Assembly (NCBI GenBank): GCA_035306065.1
Contig: DATGOL010000075.1
Coordinates: forward strand, 1 to 27,716
Direction of reading: 5' to 3'
DNA from: JBBQHX01 sp035306065
GTDB taxonomy: Bacteria; Gemmatimonadota; Gemmatimonadetes; Gemmatimonadales; Gemmatimonadaceae
DNA: 27,716 nucleotides
The position numbers and the translations under genes are program-made. The notes under the pieces were generated by a model. The model was given only the letters and a program-made list of their open reading frames with translations, ran no database searches and had not been told where the DNA came from. This document shows positions 16,962 to 24,780 of the stretch, piece by piece. The stretch's first letter is position 1; the number at the start of each line of letters is the position of its first letter.

Positions 16962-17716
16962 GATTGAAGCATGTAGAGGAGTATTCCTGTGGCCACGGCC
17001 ACGTTGAGTGATTCCACTGCAGAGTCCATGGGGATTGCCACACGGCGCTGCACGAGCTGCATCACTTCAGCAGACACGCCCGCACCTTCGTTTCCAACCA
17101 CGAGTGCAAGCCGGCGTGGTGCTGACTTCTGCTGAACCGGCTCGCCGCCCGCGTCGGCAGCCCACAGTGGAATGCCTCGATCGGACAGGAAGGATTGAAG
17201 CTCGGCAACCGTCAGCGGTACCAGCGGCATGCGAAACGATGCGCCCATCGAACTACGGACGACTTTGGAGTTCCACACGTCAACCGTGCCGCGGAGCGCG
17301 AGCACTGCGCTCACTCCCATGGCGGCAGCGGTGCGGATGATGGTGCCCAGGTTGCCGGGGTCCTGGATGGCGTCGAGTACCAGCCAGCGGCCGCGCTCCG
17401 GATCCGGCAGTTCGACAAGCGAGTGCTCCGGCATGCGCGCGATCGCAACTATCCCCTGTGGCTGCTCGGTGTCGCTTGCACTTGCGAGTTCGGCTTCGCT
17501 TACCACGAGCGTTTCCATGCCCATGGCCTGCAGTCGTGCCAGAATCTGCCGCTCCCGTTCCGAGCCACCATAGCCGGACTCGTGGAGCGCTCCGTGGACC
17601 CTCAAGGGCGAATCGAGCAACTCTTCCACTGCCCGAGTGCCCTCAATAGTGAACAGTCCGCGGTGCTCACGTGCCTTCCGCCGACGGAGGTCACGGGCTA
17701 AAGTGAGGAGTCGCAA
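16958..17716 (-). CDS. TrmH/SpoU-family RNA 2'-O-methyltransferase
   Basis: 252 residues with an N-terminal substrate-binding domain (ARDLRRRKAREHRGLFTIEG) and a C-terminal SPOUT knot. Knot motifs are DAIQDPGNLGTIIRTAAAMG, LVVGNEGAGVS and IPMDSAVESLNVAVA. It is expected to methylate a ribose in rRNA (RlmB/TsnR-like) or tRNA; the target cannot be read from sequence. The start is a TTG at 17714-17716, the only canonical start after the upstream in-frame stop. It is the first gene of a four-gene overlapping unit and is divergent from the M48 lipoprotein gene. Confidence 0.9.
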   Translation of the reverse strand: MRLLTLARDLRRRKAREHRGLFTIEGTRAVEELLDSPLRVHGALHESGYGGSERERQILARLQAMGMETLVVSEAELASASDTEQPQGIVAIARMPEHSLVELPDPERGRWLVLDAIQDPGNLGTIIRTAAAMGVSAVLALRGTVDVWNSKVVRSSMGASFRMPLVPLTVAELQSFLSDRGIPLWAADAGGEPVQQKSAPRRLALVVGNEGAGVSAEVMQLVQRRVAIPMDSAVESLNVAVATGILLYMLQS

Positions 17717-17720
17717 GGGC

Positions 17721-17750
17721 TTGGCGATTCAGTATCGTGTGGAATAAACG
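17721..17750 (+). promoter_or_regulatory. Candidate promoter of the M48 lipoprotein gene
   Basis: TTGGCG (17721-17726) and TAAACG (17745-17750) are 18 bp apart in the short divergent gap, about 47 bp upstream of the M48 start codon. The match to consensus is partial. Confidence 0.25.
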
Positions 17751-17796
17751 TTGCTCCCGTCCTGACGGCAGGTCCAACGCGAACCAAGGGGTTCAC

Positions 17797-18594
17797 ATGA
17801 AAGACATCAGGTCCGGAATATCAATAGTCGGCGCTGCACTGCTCCTCTCGGCATGCATAGCATCCACCCAGCAGGAGCTCGAACTCGGCCGACAGTACGC
17901 GGCTCAGATCAATGCCGAGCTTCCTATCGTGCAGGATGCTGAAATCTCACGATATATCAACGCGCTCGGCAACCAGATCGCGAATGTGTCTGACGATCGC
18001 AACCTGGACTGGCAGTTCTACGTGGTGAACGATGCATCGGTAAACGCCTTCGCGGTGCCGGGCGGGTATATCTACGTGAATCGCGGCCTGATCGAACGGG
18101 CCGGATCCATGAGCGAGGTGGCAGGAGTGCTCGGCCATGAGATTGCGCACGTAACCGAGCGACACTCCATGGAGCGAATTCGTGATGCGGACCGCGCGAA
18201 TATCGGTGTAACGGCTGTGTGCGTATTCACCGGAATCTGCGATGGCGCGCTCGCAGGTACCGCGATCAACGTGGCTGCCGGTGCGGCATTCGCAAGCTTC
18301 AGTCGCAGCGACGAGGCCGAAGCAGACCGGGTTGGTATCGCGCACGTGGTGCGTGCCGGGATACATCCTGCTGGTGTTCCCGCCATGTTCGAGCGACTGC
18401 TGGCTGAGCGGAACCGAAACCCCGGTGCCGTGGAGGGCTGGTTCTCTTCACACCCGCTGGAAGAGGATCGAATTCAGTCAACACGCGCGATCATCAGCAG
18501 GTACGACGAAGCGATTCTGGACGATCTTCAGCGTGATTCGCAGGCCTTCCAGAACTTCAAGCGACGCGTGAGCCAGCTGCCGGCCGCACGGTAG
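17797..18594 (+). CDS. M48-family metallopeptidase lipoprotein (LoiP/BepA-like)
   Basis: About 265 residues. A signal peptide ends in the lipobox LLSAC. The catalytic domain has VLGHEIAHVTERHS (HExxH) and the downstream zinc ligand in SDEAEADRVG, the M48 pattern. Such periplasmic lipoproteins take part in outer-membrane protein quality control; that role is inferred here. The ATG at 17797 is preceded by AAGGGG at good spacing, and this start puts the hydrophobic segment at the N-terminus. A terminator hairpin lies 71 bp downstream of the stop. Confidence 0.92.
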   Translation: MKDIRSGISIVGAALLLSACIASTQQELELGRQYAAQINAELPIVQDAEISRYINALGNQIANVSDDRNLDWQFYVVNDASVNAFAVPGGYIYVNRGLIERAGSMSEVAGVLGHEIAHVTERHSMERIRDADRANIGVTAVCVFTGICDGALAGTAINVAAGAAFASFSRSDEAEADRVGIAHVVRAGIHPAGVPAMFERLLAERNRNPGAVEGWFSSHPLEEDRIQSTRAIISRYDEAILDDLQRDSQAFQNFKRRVSQLPAAR

Positions 18595-18665
18595 CCGGGC
18601 AGCTGACGTTCGGACTTGGGATGTTGACCTCCAGCCGGTACCGCTTCCCAACCCATCATCCATCA

Positions 18666-18693
18666 GATGCGCCGCGACCCTAAGCGGCGCATC
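18666..18693 (+). terminator. Terminator hairpin after the M48 gene
   Basis: Perfect 10-bp arms (18666-18675 and 18684-18693) with an 8-nt loop, followed by TTTCATTTA. It ends only 8 bases before the thiD start codon, so it may also act as a leader hairpin of thiD. Confidence 0.75.
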
Positions 18694-18701
18694 TTTCATT
18701 T

Positions 18702-19478
18702 ATGCGAATTGCACTCACCATAGCCGGCTCCGATTCCGGCGGCGGCGCCGGCATCCAGGCAGACCTCAAGACTTTCCACCGCTTCGGCGTGTTCGGCACC
18801 AGCGTCATCACCGCTATCACTGCGCAGAATACCGTTGGTGTTCGCGACTGGACCGCGGTTGCGCTTTCGCTTATCGAGGCTCAGCTGGATGCCGTCGCGG
18901 AAGACCTGCGGCCTCATGCCGTAAAGAGCGGAATGCTGGCAGATGCGTCCGTAGTGGGCGTGGTCGCTGCAGGACTTCGCCGTCACGAGCTCGCGCCGTA
19001 CGTGCTGGACCCCGTGATGGTCGCCACGTCAGGCGACCCGCTCGTCACGCAGGACGCCATCCGTGCGATTCGTGACGAGCTCATTCCACTCGCCACGCTC
19101 GTCACTCCCAACCTGGACGAGGCTGCGATACTGGTTGATGGCGACGTGAAGGACGAGGCGCAGATGGAAGCTGCCGCCCGGTATCTGGTGGATGATCTGG
19201 GAGCGAAGGCCGCGCTCGTCAAGGGCGGTCATCTCACCGGAAGCGAGATGGTGGACGTGCTGTACGACGGTGAGCTTCACGTCGTTCGTCATCCGCGCAT
19301 CGATACGAAGAACACGCACGGCACCGGCTGCACGCTGTCCTCAGCGATTGCTGCGAACCTGGCGCTGGGCTCCGGCCTTCGTGAGGCGGTGGATATTGCC
19401 CTGGCCTACGTGCACCGCGCGATCGCTACTGCACCGGGGCTGGGTAGCGGACACGGCCCGCTGAACCATTTCGCGTAA
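18702..19478 (+). CDS. thiD: Hydroxymethylpyrimidine/phosphomethylpyrimidine kinase
   Basis: 258 residues of the ribokinase fold. Motifs are GSDSGGGAGIQADLKTF near the N-terminus, VLDPVMVATSGDPL, TPNLDEA, VKGGH, and the anion-hole/catalytic segment KNTHGTGCTLSSAIAANLA. It phosphorylates HMP and HMP-P in the pyrimidine branch of thiamine synthesis. No other thi genes are in the window. The ATG begins just after the terminator of the gene upstream and has no ribosome-binding site, so translation may be leaderless or depend on readthrough. I see no TPP riboswitch in front of it. Confidence 0.95.
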   Translation: MRIALTIAGSDSGGGAGIQADLKTFHRFGVFGTSVITAITAQNTVGVRDWTAVALSLIEAQLDAVAEDLRPHAVKSGMLADASVVGVVAAGLRRHELAPYVLDPVMVATSGDPLVTQDAIRAIRDELIPLATLVTPNLDEAAILVDGDVKDEAQMEAAARYLVDDLGAKAALVKGGHLTGSEMVDVLYDGELHVVRHPRIDTKNTHGTGCTLSSAIAANLALGSGLREAVDIALAYVHRAIATAPGLGSGHGPLNHFA

Positions 19479-19495
19479 CGCGCTGGCGCGTCGTG

Positions 19496-19520
19496 GTGCG
19501 TCACAGTGCGTCACAGTGCG
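19496..19520. repeat. Short tandem repeat, 10-bp unit
   Basis: About 2.5 copies of GTGCGTCACA in the gap between the convergent thiD and purine nucleoside phosphorylase genes. No function is evident. Confidence 0.6.
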
Positions 19521-19550
19521 CCGCCATCGCGGCACGTCAGGCACCGTACC

Positions 19551-19577
19551 GCGCGCCGGGATCGGCGACCGGCGCGC
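19551..19577. terminator. GC-rich hairpin between convergent genes
   Basis: Perfect 9-bp arms (19551-19559 and 19569-19577) with a 9-nt loop, between the thiD stop and the purine nucleoside phosphorylase stop. It could terminate transcripts from both sides, although no T-run is present. Confidence 0.5.
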
Positions 19578-19585
19578 CGCTACAG

Positions 19586-20452
19586 TCAGCCCCGCGCCGG
19601 CAGCGCGGCCACGAAATTTCGTACTACCATCTCGAACGATTGTGCCGCCGCGTTCGTGGACTCCAGCACCTCCGCGTGCGACAGGGGCGCAGGTGAGATG
19701 CCAGCCGCGAGGTTCGTTATGCAGCTCATCCCTGCAACCCGCATCCGCAATGCCGTTGCAGCGATCACCTCGGGCACGGTAGACATTCCGACCGCGTCCG
19801 CACCCAGTCGCTCGAGCATGCGAATCTCCGCTGGGGTCTCGTACGTGGGTCCGAGGAGCCCCGCGTAGATGCCTTCCCGAACCGTCACTCCGGCGGCCAG
19901 GGCGCACCGGGCGAGCAGCGCACGGAGCTCAGCGTCGTAACAGTCCGACATGTCCGGGAACCGCTGGTCACCCCTGCTTCGCTGGCCCACCAGCGGATTG
20001 CTGAACTGCAGGTTCAGATGGTCCGCGATGATCATCAGATCACCGGGGCGAAACGTGCGACGGATTCCGCCCGCCGCGTTCGAGACGAACAGCGTTCGCG
20101 CACCCAGCGCGTGCATGACGCGCACAGGGAACGCGGCGACGGACGGCGGGTGGCCTTCGTACAGGTGAATCCGACCGGCCAGCGCCAGCACCTCCCTGCC
20201 ATTCAGAGTTCCGGCCATCAACGCACCGCGATGGCCAACCACCGTTGCCGACGGAAAACCTGGAATGTCCGCAAAGGGAACCGTGCGTACGCTCTCTATG
20301 CTCGAAGACAGCCCGCCCAGCCCGGATCCAAGCACGATGGCGCACGCAGGGCTCTGAACCTCGAGCCGGTGTGCGATGGCGTCTGCTGCGCGAAGAGCTG
20401 CCGCAGACCCGTACGCGTTATCCGCAGCAGCGTCGTGAGGCCCCCCGCTCAC
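19586..20452 (-). CDS. Purine nucleoside phosphorylase (trimeric, PNP-I type)
   Basis: 288 residues. Conserved motifs in order are VLGSGLGGL, GRIHLYEGHP, VSNAAGGI, GPTYETPAEIRML, GMSTVPEVIAA and ITNLAAGI, matching the trimeric inosine/guanosine phosphorylases (PunA/XapA type). It splits inosine and guanosine with phosphate into the base and ribose-1-phosphate. The GTG at 20450-20452 is preceded by GGAGG four bases upstream, which supports the start. It lies 49 bp downstream of the adenosine deaminase gene on the same strand, so inosine made by that enzyme is its likely substrate. Confidence 0.94.
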   Translation of the reverse strand: MSGGPHDAAADNAYGSAAALRAADAIAHRLEVQSPACAIVLGSGLGGLSSSIESVRTVPFADIPGFPSATVVGHRGALMAGTLNGREVLALAGRIHLYEGHPPSVAAFPVRVMHALGARTLFVSNAAGGIRRTFRPGDLMIIADHLNLQFSNPLVGQRSRGDQRFPDMSDCYDAELRALLARCALAAGVTVREGIYAGLLGPTYETPAEIRMLERLGADAVGMSTVPEVIAATALRMRVAGMSCITNLAAGISPAPLSHAEVLESTNAAAQSFEMVVRNFVAALPARG

Positions 20453-20501
20453 CGCGCCTCCACCAATTCAACGACAAGAACACGATCACCGCCCCCCGGC
20501 C

Positions 20502-21590
20502 TCATTCAGCAACACCCTGCACCGCGGCGTCTTCCACCAGTGCCACCGCTGCCTCACGCGCACGCGCTCCCAGCTGCTCTCGCTCACGGAAAGGCAGGAA
20601 CGCCGCCTCGAAGCTGCCCACAGCCATCCCCGCCAGCTCACGGAACCTGAATTGCAACGCTTCGGACGCATGCGCATACTCGTCCGTGAGCGTCGTGGCA
20701 CTCATCAGGCGGTTGTCAGTGCACAGAACTACCGGCAATCCCAGCTCGTTGTAGCGCCGAAGCGGGTGTGCCATGTAGCTGGCGGCAACACGCGTCTGCA
20801 CATTGCTCGTGAGGCAGATCTCCAGCGGAATGCGACGATCGTTCACATACGACATGAGCGATGCGTCTTCTATCAGCCTGGTGGCATGCCCGATACGGTT
20901 GCAACCGCAGAGGTGCACCGCCTCGCGAATGGAATCGGCACCATCTCCCTCGCCCGCATGACACGTGCACGCCAGGTCGTTCATGCGCGCGTACTGAAAC
21001 GCCTGTGCATGCAACCCTGCCGGGTTGCCGGCCTCACCTCCGGCAAGATCGAATGCAACCACCCCTTTACCTCGATAAGCCACAGCCAGCTCCGCCACTT
21101 CCATGGACGCCGAAGGCGGCAGTTGCCGGAGCGCACAGAGAATCACCCGAACCACTATCCCCAACTCGCGCTCTGCGCGCTGAAGCCCGCGCAGCACTGC
21201 ATCCACCGTGTCGCTCGCCGTAAGCCCGCGCTCGAGGTTCAGCAGCGGGCAGTAGCGAACCTCCAGGTACCACACGCCATCGCGCCAGGCATCCACGGCC
21301 AGCTCGTAGCTGATGCGCTCCAGCGAGTCTGCATGCTGCATTACCGACAGCGTTATCGCGAAACGCTCCAGGTACTGCTCGAGATTCCGGGCGTCGTCAA
21401 CGTGCATGAACGTCGCCAGTCCGGCAGCGTCTGCAGCCGGCATGTCCACTCCGTACTCAGCCGCGAGATCGAGCATGGTCTGCGGACGTACCGACCCATC
21501 CAGGTGGCAGTGCAGCTCGGCCTTCGGCAGTCGCCTGATCAGCTCGTGCAGCGCCGCGGACATTGAGCGAGGCTCGATAACCGAGCTCAC
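20502..21590 (-). CDS. add: Adenosine deaminase
   Basis: 362 residues of the amidohydrolase fold. Metal and substrate residues are in KAELHCHLDGSV near the N-terminus, CHAGEG in the middle, RIGHAT and PLEICLTSNVQT, and near the C-terminus VVLCTDNRLMSATTLTDEY, a form of the TDxP region known in bacterial adenosine deaminases. It converts adenosine (and deoxyadenosine) to inosine and ammonia. The GTG start overlaps the nucleotidase stop (GTGA), implying coupled translation; an ATG at 21563 is the alternative. Confidence 0.93.
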   Translation of the reverse strand: MSSVIEPRSMSAALHELIRRLPKAELHCHLDGSVRPQTMLDLAAEYGVDMPAADAAGLATFMHVDDARNLEQYLERFAITLSVMQHADSLERISYELAVDAWRDGVWYLEVRYCPLLNLERGLTASDTVDAVLRGLQRAERELGIVVRVILCALRQLPPSASMEVAELAVAYRGKGVVAFDLAGGEAGNPAGLHAQAFQYARMNDLACTCHAGEGDGADSIREAVHLCGCNRIGHATRLIEDASLMSYVNDRRIPLEICLTSNVQTRVAASYMAHPLRRYNELGLPVVLCTDNRLMSATTLTDEYAHASEALQFRFRELAGMAVGSFEAAFLPFREREQLGARAREAAVALVEDAAVQGVAE

Positions 21591-23173
21591 AGACCAACCG
21601 GAATGAGACGCAGCTCTTCGGGCGCAGCGAAGGGCTGGGGCAGCGCCCGAAGGTAGGCCAGCAGCGCGTCCAAGTCGCCGATTCCCAGGTTCTCACCTGC
21701 GGCATCGCCCCCAAAGCCCAGGTCGTCGCCACCGGTGGCAATGAAGTCGTTCACCACGATCGTATACGACCCGTTAGGTGATATCGGTCTCCCGTCTGCC
21801 AGCCTCGCCTCCATGATCCGCGCGCCTGGCGCGAGCACCGGATCGTACCGAACCTGGATTCCGCTTACATGCGCATTCACGCGATCGCTCGCCACTACCG
21901 TCTCCAGATGGTTCAGCAACTCCTCACCCGTAACGGTGAACCTCACGAGCGTATTTCCGAAGGGCTGCACGGAATAGACGTCACCGTACGAAACGTCGCC
22001 GAGTGGCAGGTCCGCGCGAATGCCGCCGTTGTTCATTATGGCCACGTCTGCCCTGGATGCCCACCGCTGCGCATCCGCAATCAGGTTGCCCAGCGAATGC
22101 TGCGCGCCGCTTCGCGTGAGCCGGCGCGCACTCGCTGCCACCGGCCGCTCCACGATCTCCGCAACATTCGCCTCTGCAACACGCACCAGTGCACTCACTG
22201 CACCGTCAGGCGCTAGCGAGTCAGCAATCACCGACACGATCTGGGCACTCGACTTCCACTCGGGTGGCTCGAGGTCCAGTACGGCTATCGCCTGCCCGCT
22301 GGAGCGCGCCTGAACGATGGGGATTCCGTTCACCACCGTATTCACGACCGAATGTGTGTGCCCGCTCACGATGGCAGCGATCGGCTCCTTCACCTGTCGC
22401 GCGATCTCCACGATCTCCCCTTCGCACGCTGCGAAACGCCCGCCCTCGCAGAAGGCTCCGCTGTGTGCAACCACCACCACCATGTCCGCCCCGCGCAGCC
22501 GGAGTGCGCGCGTATAACGATCGATGGATTCCGCCGGATCAACGAACTCCAGGCCGGCCACGTTCGAAGCGCGTGTGGCAGATGGCGTTTCCAGTGTAGA
22601 GATGCCCACGATGCCGATGGAAAGACCGCCGCGCTCCACGATGGTATCAGTGCGAATCCACGACGGCACCGCACCCGATGCATCGCGCACGTTCGCACTC
22701 AGTATCGCATAAGGCGCATCGCTGATGCGCGCGCGCAGGGTATCCTGCCCCCAGTCAAACTCGTGATTGCCGAGGGCGGCAGCCGCCACACCGAAGGCCC
22801 TGTACACGTCGAGCACTGCGCGTCCATACGTCAGGTTCGACGGCAGCGTGCCCTGAAACGTGTCCCCGCCATCCAGTACGAGCACGGCGCACGGCTCTGC
22901 GCACCCTTCGGCCGCATTCCGGATGGCCGTGGCCACGAACGCTGCACCTCCGCGCCGCACTCCGGACGCGTCTTCCACTGGCCGCAGTGCGCCATGGAAG
23001 TCGTTCAGCGAAATGATGCGAACACGTGTCAGGCCAGGCGAAGGCTGGGCCTCGGCAGGCGTGATCGGTTCGTCCTGGGGGATGGGGGCCGGCCCGGGCG
23101 GAACCGCGGGCGGCAGAGGGGTGCAGGACGCTGCGAGCAGCGCCGCGAGGAGAACGGGAATATGGCGTCGCAT
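21587..23173 (-). CDS. 5'-nucleotidase / UshA-like lipoprotein
   Basis: About 528 residues. A signal peptide ends in LLAASC, so it is probably a lipoprotein, followed by a Pro-rich linker of about 30 residues. The metallophosphatase domain has SLNDFHG, GGDTFQGT, ALGNHEFDWG and SGHTHSVVN. The C-terminal domain has NNGGIRADL, VQPFGNTL and FIATGGDDLG, the nucleotide-binding part of 5'-nucleotidases. It should release nucleosides and phosphate from external nucleotides in the periplasm. The ATG at 23171-23173 puts the hydrophobic segment at the N-terminus; an in-frame open stretch upstream is rejected. It is first in an operon with adenosine deaminase and purine nucleoside phosphorylase. Confidence 0.93.
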   Translation of the reverse strand: MRRHIPVLLAALLAASCTPLPPAVPPGPAPIPQDEPITPAEAQPSPGLTRVRIISLNDFHGALRPVEDASGVRRGGAAFVATAIRNAAEGCAEPCAVLVLDGGDTFQGTLPSNLTYGRAVLDVYRAFGVAAAALGNHEFDWGQDTLRARISDAPYAILSANVRDASGAVPSWIRTDTIVERGGLSIGIVGISTLETPSATRASNVAGLEFVDPAESIDRYTRALRLRGADMVVVVAHSGAFCEGGRFAACEGEIVEIARQVKEPIAAIVSGHTHSVVNTVVNGIPIVQARSSGQAIAVLDLEPPEWKSSAQIVSVIADSLAPDGAVSALVRVAEANVAEIVERPVAASARRLTRSGAQHSLGNLIADAQRWASRADVAIMNNGGIRADLPLGDVSYGDVYSVQPFGNTLVRFTVTGEELLNHLETVVASDRVNAHVSGIQVRYDPVLAPGARIMEARLADGRPISPNGSYTIVVNDFIATGGDDLGFGGDAAGENLGIGDLDALLAYLRALPQPFAAPEELRLIPVGL

Positions 23174-23212
23174 GGCGCGCAAGTTAGCGTCGCCCCGAAA
23201 GGCACGGGAGAG

Positions 23213-23241
23213 TTCGTTGACACCTGCCTTTCTTCGTTGAC
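23213..23241. repeat. Two 9-bp direct repeats 20 bp apart, upstream of the 5'-nucleotidase
   Basis: TTCGTTGAC occurs at 23213-23221 and 23233-23241, exactly 20 bp apart, in the 188-bp gap between the divergent nucleotidase and udk genes. Spacing near two helical turns would let a dimeric regulator bind both on one face of the DNA. Confidence 0.4.
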
Positions 23242-23361
23242 GACACGCAGCACCACCGTGACCTTTCTTTTGACCGCACCTGCGACCGGCGCAACTCACG
23301 CCAGATGCGCTGCAGTTGGCCAATGATACCGAATCGTGACCCCTCCAGAGCTTCGCATCGG

Positions 23362-24042
23362 ATGACGACGCGCGTACCCTCCCCACTTGGACAACCTGCA
23401 TCCGGCAGCACGGCCGGCCCGCTGATCATCGGCATTGCCGGAGGCACCGGATCGGGGAAGTCCACGGTTGCGAGACGCGTAGCCGATTCGCTGGCGCCGA
23501 GTACCTCGGTCGCCTTCCTGGATATGGATGCCTACTACCGCGACTTCACGCACCTCACCCTGACGGAGCGGCGACACGTCAACTGGGATCATCCGGACGC
23601 CATTGATGCCGAGCTGCTGGTTGAGCAGCTGGACGCACTGGCAGACGGACAGGCGGTGGAGAAGCCGATATACGACTACGTCACCCACTCGCGATCCAGC
23701 GAGAGGGTGCGCATCGATCCGGCGGATGTTGTCGTGGTGGACGGAATCCTGCTGTTTGTTGACGAGAGCATTCGAAAACGATGCGAAGTGAAGGTTTTCG
23801 TGGACGCAGACGCGGACGTACGTTTGATCCGGCGCCTGCGGCGCGACATGACGGTACGGGGCCGACCCCTGGAGGAGATCCTGGATCAATACCTGACCAC
23901 AGTTCGTCCGATGCACCTTCAGTTCGTGGAGCCAAGCAAACGCTACGCGGACGTGATAATTCCGGGCGGCGGCCACAGTCCGGTGGCTATCGACATGATC
24001 GTCGCTCAGATTCAGCGACGCCTCTATCTGCAACGCTCATGA
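23362..24042 (+). CDS. udk: Uridine kinase
   Basis: 226 residues. It has the P-loop GGTGSGKSTVARRV, FLDMDAYYRD, NWDHPDAID, the substrate motif KPIYDYVTHSR, VVVDGILLF, and the lid region RRLRRDMTVRGR. It phosphorylates uridine and cytidine to the monophosphates in pyrimidine salvage. The ATG at 23362 gives about 20 residues before the core, longer than usual. Its stop overlaps the response-regulator start (ATGA), so it is transcribed and probably translated together with the two-component pair. It is divergent from the purine-nucleotide operon. Confidence 0.94.
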   Translation: MTTRVPSPLGQPASGSTAGPLIIGIAGGTGSGKSTVARRVADSLAPSTSVAFLDMDAYYRDFTHLTLTERRHVNWDHPDAIDAELLVEQLDALADGQAVEKPIYDYVTHSRSSERVRIDPADVVVVDGILLFVDESIRKRCEVKVFVDADADVRLIRRLRRDMTVRGRPLEEILDQYLTTVRPMHLQFVEPSKRYADVIIPGGGHSPVAIDMIVAQIQRRLYLQRS

Positions 24043-24755
24043 CTGCGCCCGCCGTGAGTGACCGAATTCTCGTGGTTGATGATGAACCCGAGATCGTTGC
24101 TCTCGTGGTTTACCATCTGGCGCGCGCCGGATATCGCGTTTCCAGCGCGTCTTCAGGCACCGATGCCCTCGAGCTCGCGAGGCGGGAGCGACCGGCGCTC
24201 ATCGTGCTCGATCTCATGCTACCGGGTCTCTCCGGCTACGAGGTACTCGAGGCGCTGCACAACGATCCTGCAACGGCCGACATCGCGGTACTGATGCTCA
24301 CTGCGCGACGCGAGGAAGGTGATCGCGTTCGGGGCCTTACACTTGGTGCAGACGACTACCTCACGAAGCCGTTCAGCCCGCAGGAACTGGTACTTCGCGT
24401 GCAAGCCATCATTCGTCGTGTGAGTTCGCGTGGCGCGCAGGAGTCCGATACGCTTGCCATCGGGCCGCTCAGCATCGACCGGTCTGCGCATCGGGTATCG
24501 GTAGACGGTGCGGAAGTTGATCTCACACCAACCGAGTATCGTCTTCTGCTCACCCTCGCCGAGCGGCGCGGGCGTGTGCAGGACCGCGGTCACTTGCTGG
24601 AAACCGTGTGGGAGGCAGCGCCAGACATCCAGACCAGAACGGTGGACATGCATATCCAGCGGCTTCGTTCCAAACTCGGCGTGGCGGGTGAGCTCATAGA
24701 AACGGTTCGCGGTTTCGGATATCGCCTGACGGCGCCACAGGCGCTGCGCGCCTGA
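24039..24755 (+). CDS. OmpR/PhoB-family response regulator
   Basis: 238 residues. The receiver domain (about 8-122) has the acidic pair DD (14-15), the phospho-acceptor Asp58 in IVLDLMLPGLSG, the LTAR threonine and the YLTKPFSP lysine. The C-terminal winged helix (about 138-232) has LTPTEYRLLLTL, TRTVDMHIQRLRSKL and IETVRGFGYRL, typical of the OmpR/PhoB class. It is probably phosphorylated by the kinase encoded 25 bp downstream. The start ATG overlaps the udk stop by 4 bases. It resembles PhoB/PhoP regulators, but no phosphate genes are adjacent, so the stimulus is unknown. Confidence 0.94.
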   Translation: MTAPAVSDRILVVDDEPEIVALVVYHLARAGYRVSSASSGTDALELARRERPALIVLDLMLPGLSGYEVLEALHNDPATADIAVLMLTARREEGDRVRGLTLGADDYLTKPFSPQELVLRVQAIIRRVSSRGAQESDTLAIGPLSIDRSAHRVSVDGAEVDLTPTEYRLLLTLAERRGRVQDRGHLLETVWEAAPDIQTRTVDMHIQRLRSKLGVAGELIETVRGFGYRLTAPQALRA

Positions 24756-24780
24756 GGGGTCTGCAGCGCCGCAGGGCGGC

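Noticed and set aside
18595..18701. TPP riboswitch upstream of thiD
   Set aside because: The gap is about 107 bp and I see neither the conserved CUGAGA nor the ACCUG-type elements in order; only a terminator-like hairpin is present.
23781..24038. Upstream extension of the response regulator within udk
   Set aside because: The receiver domain begins right after the ATG at 24039; the extra residues are the udk sequence read in another frame.
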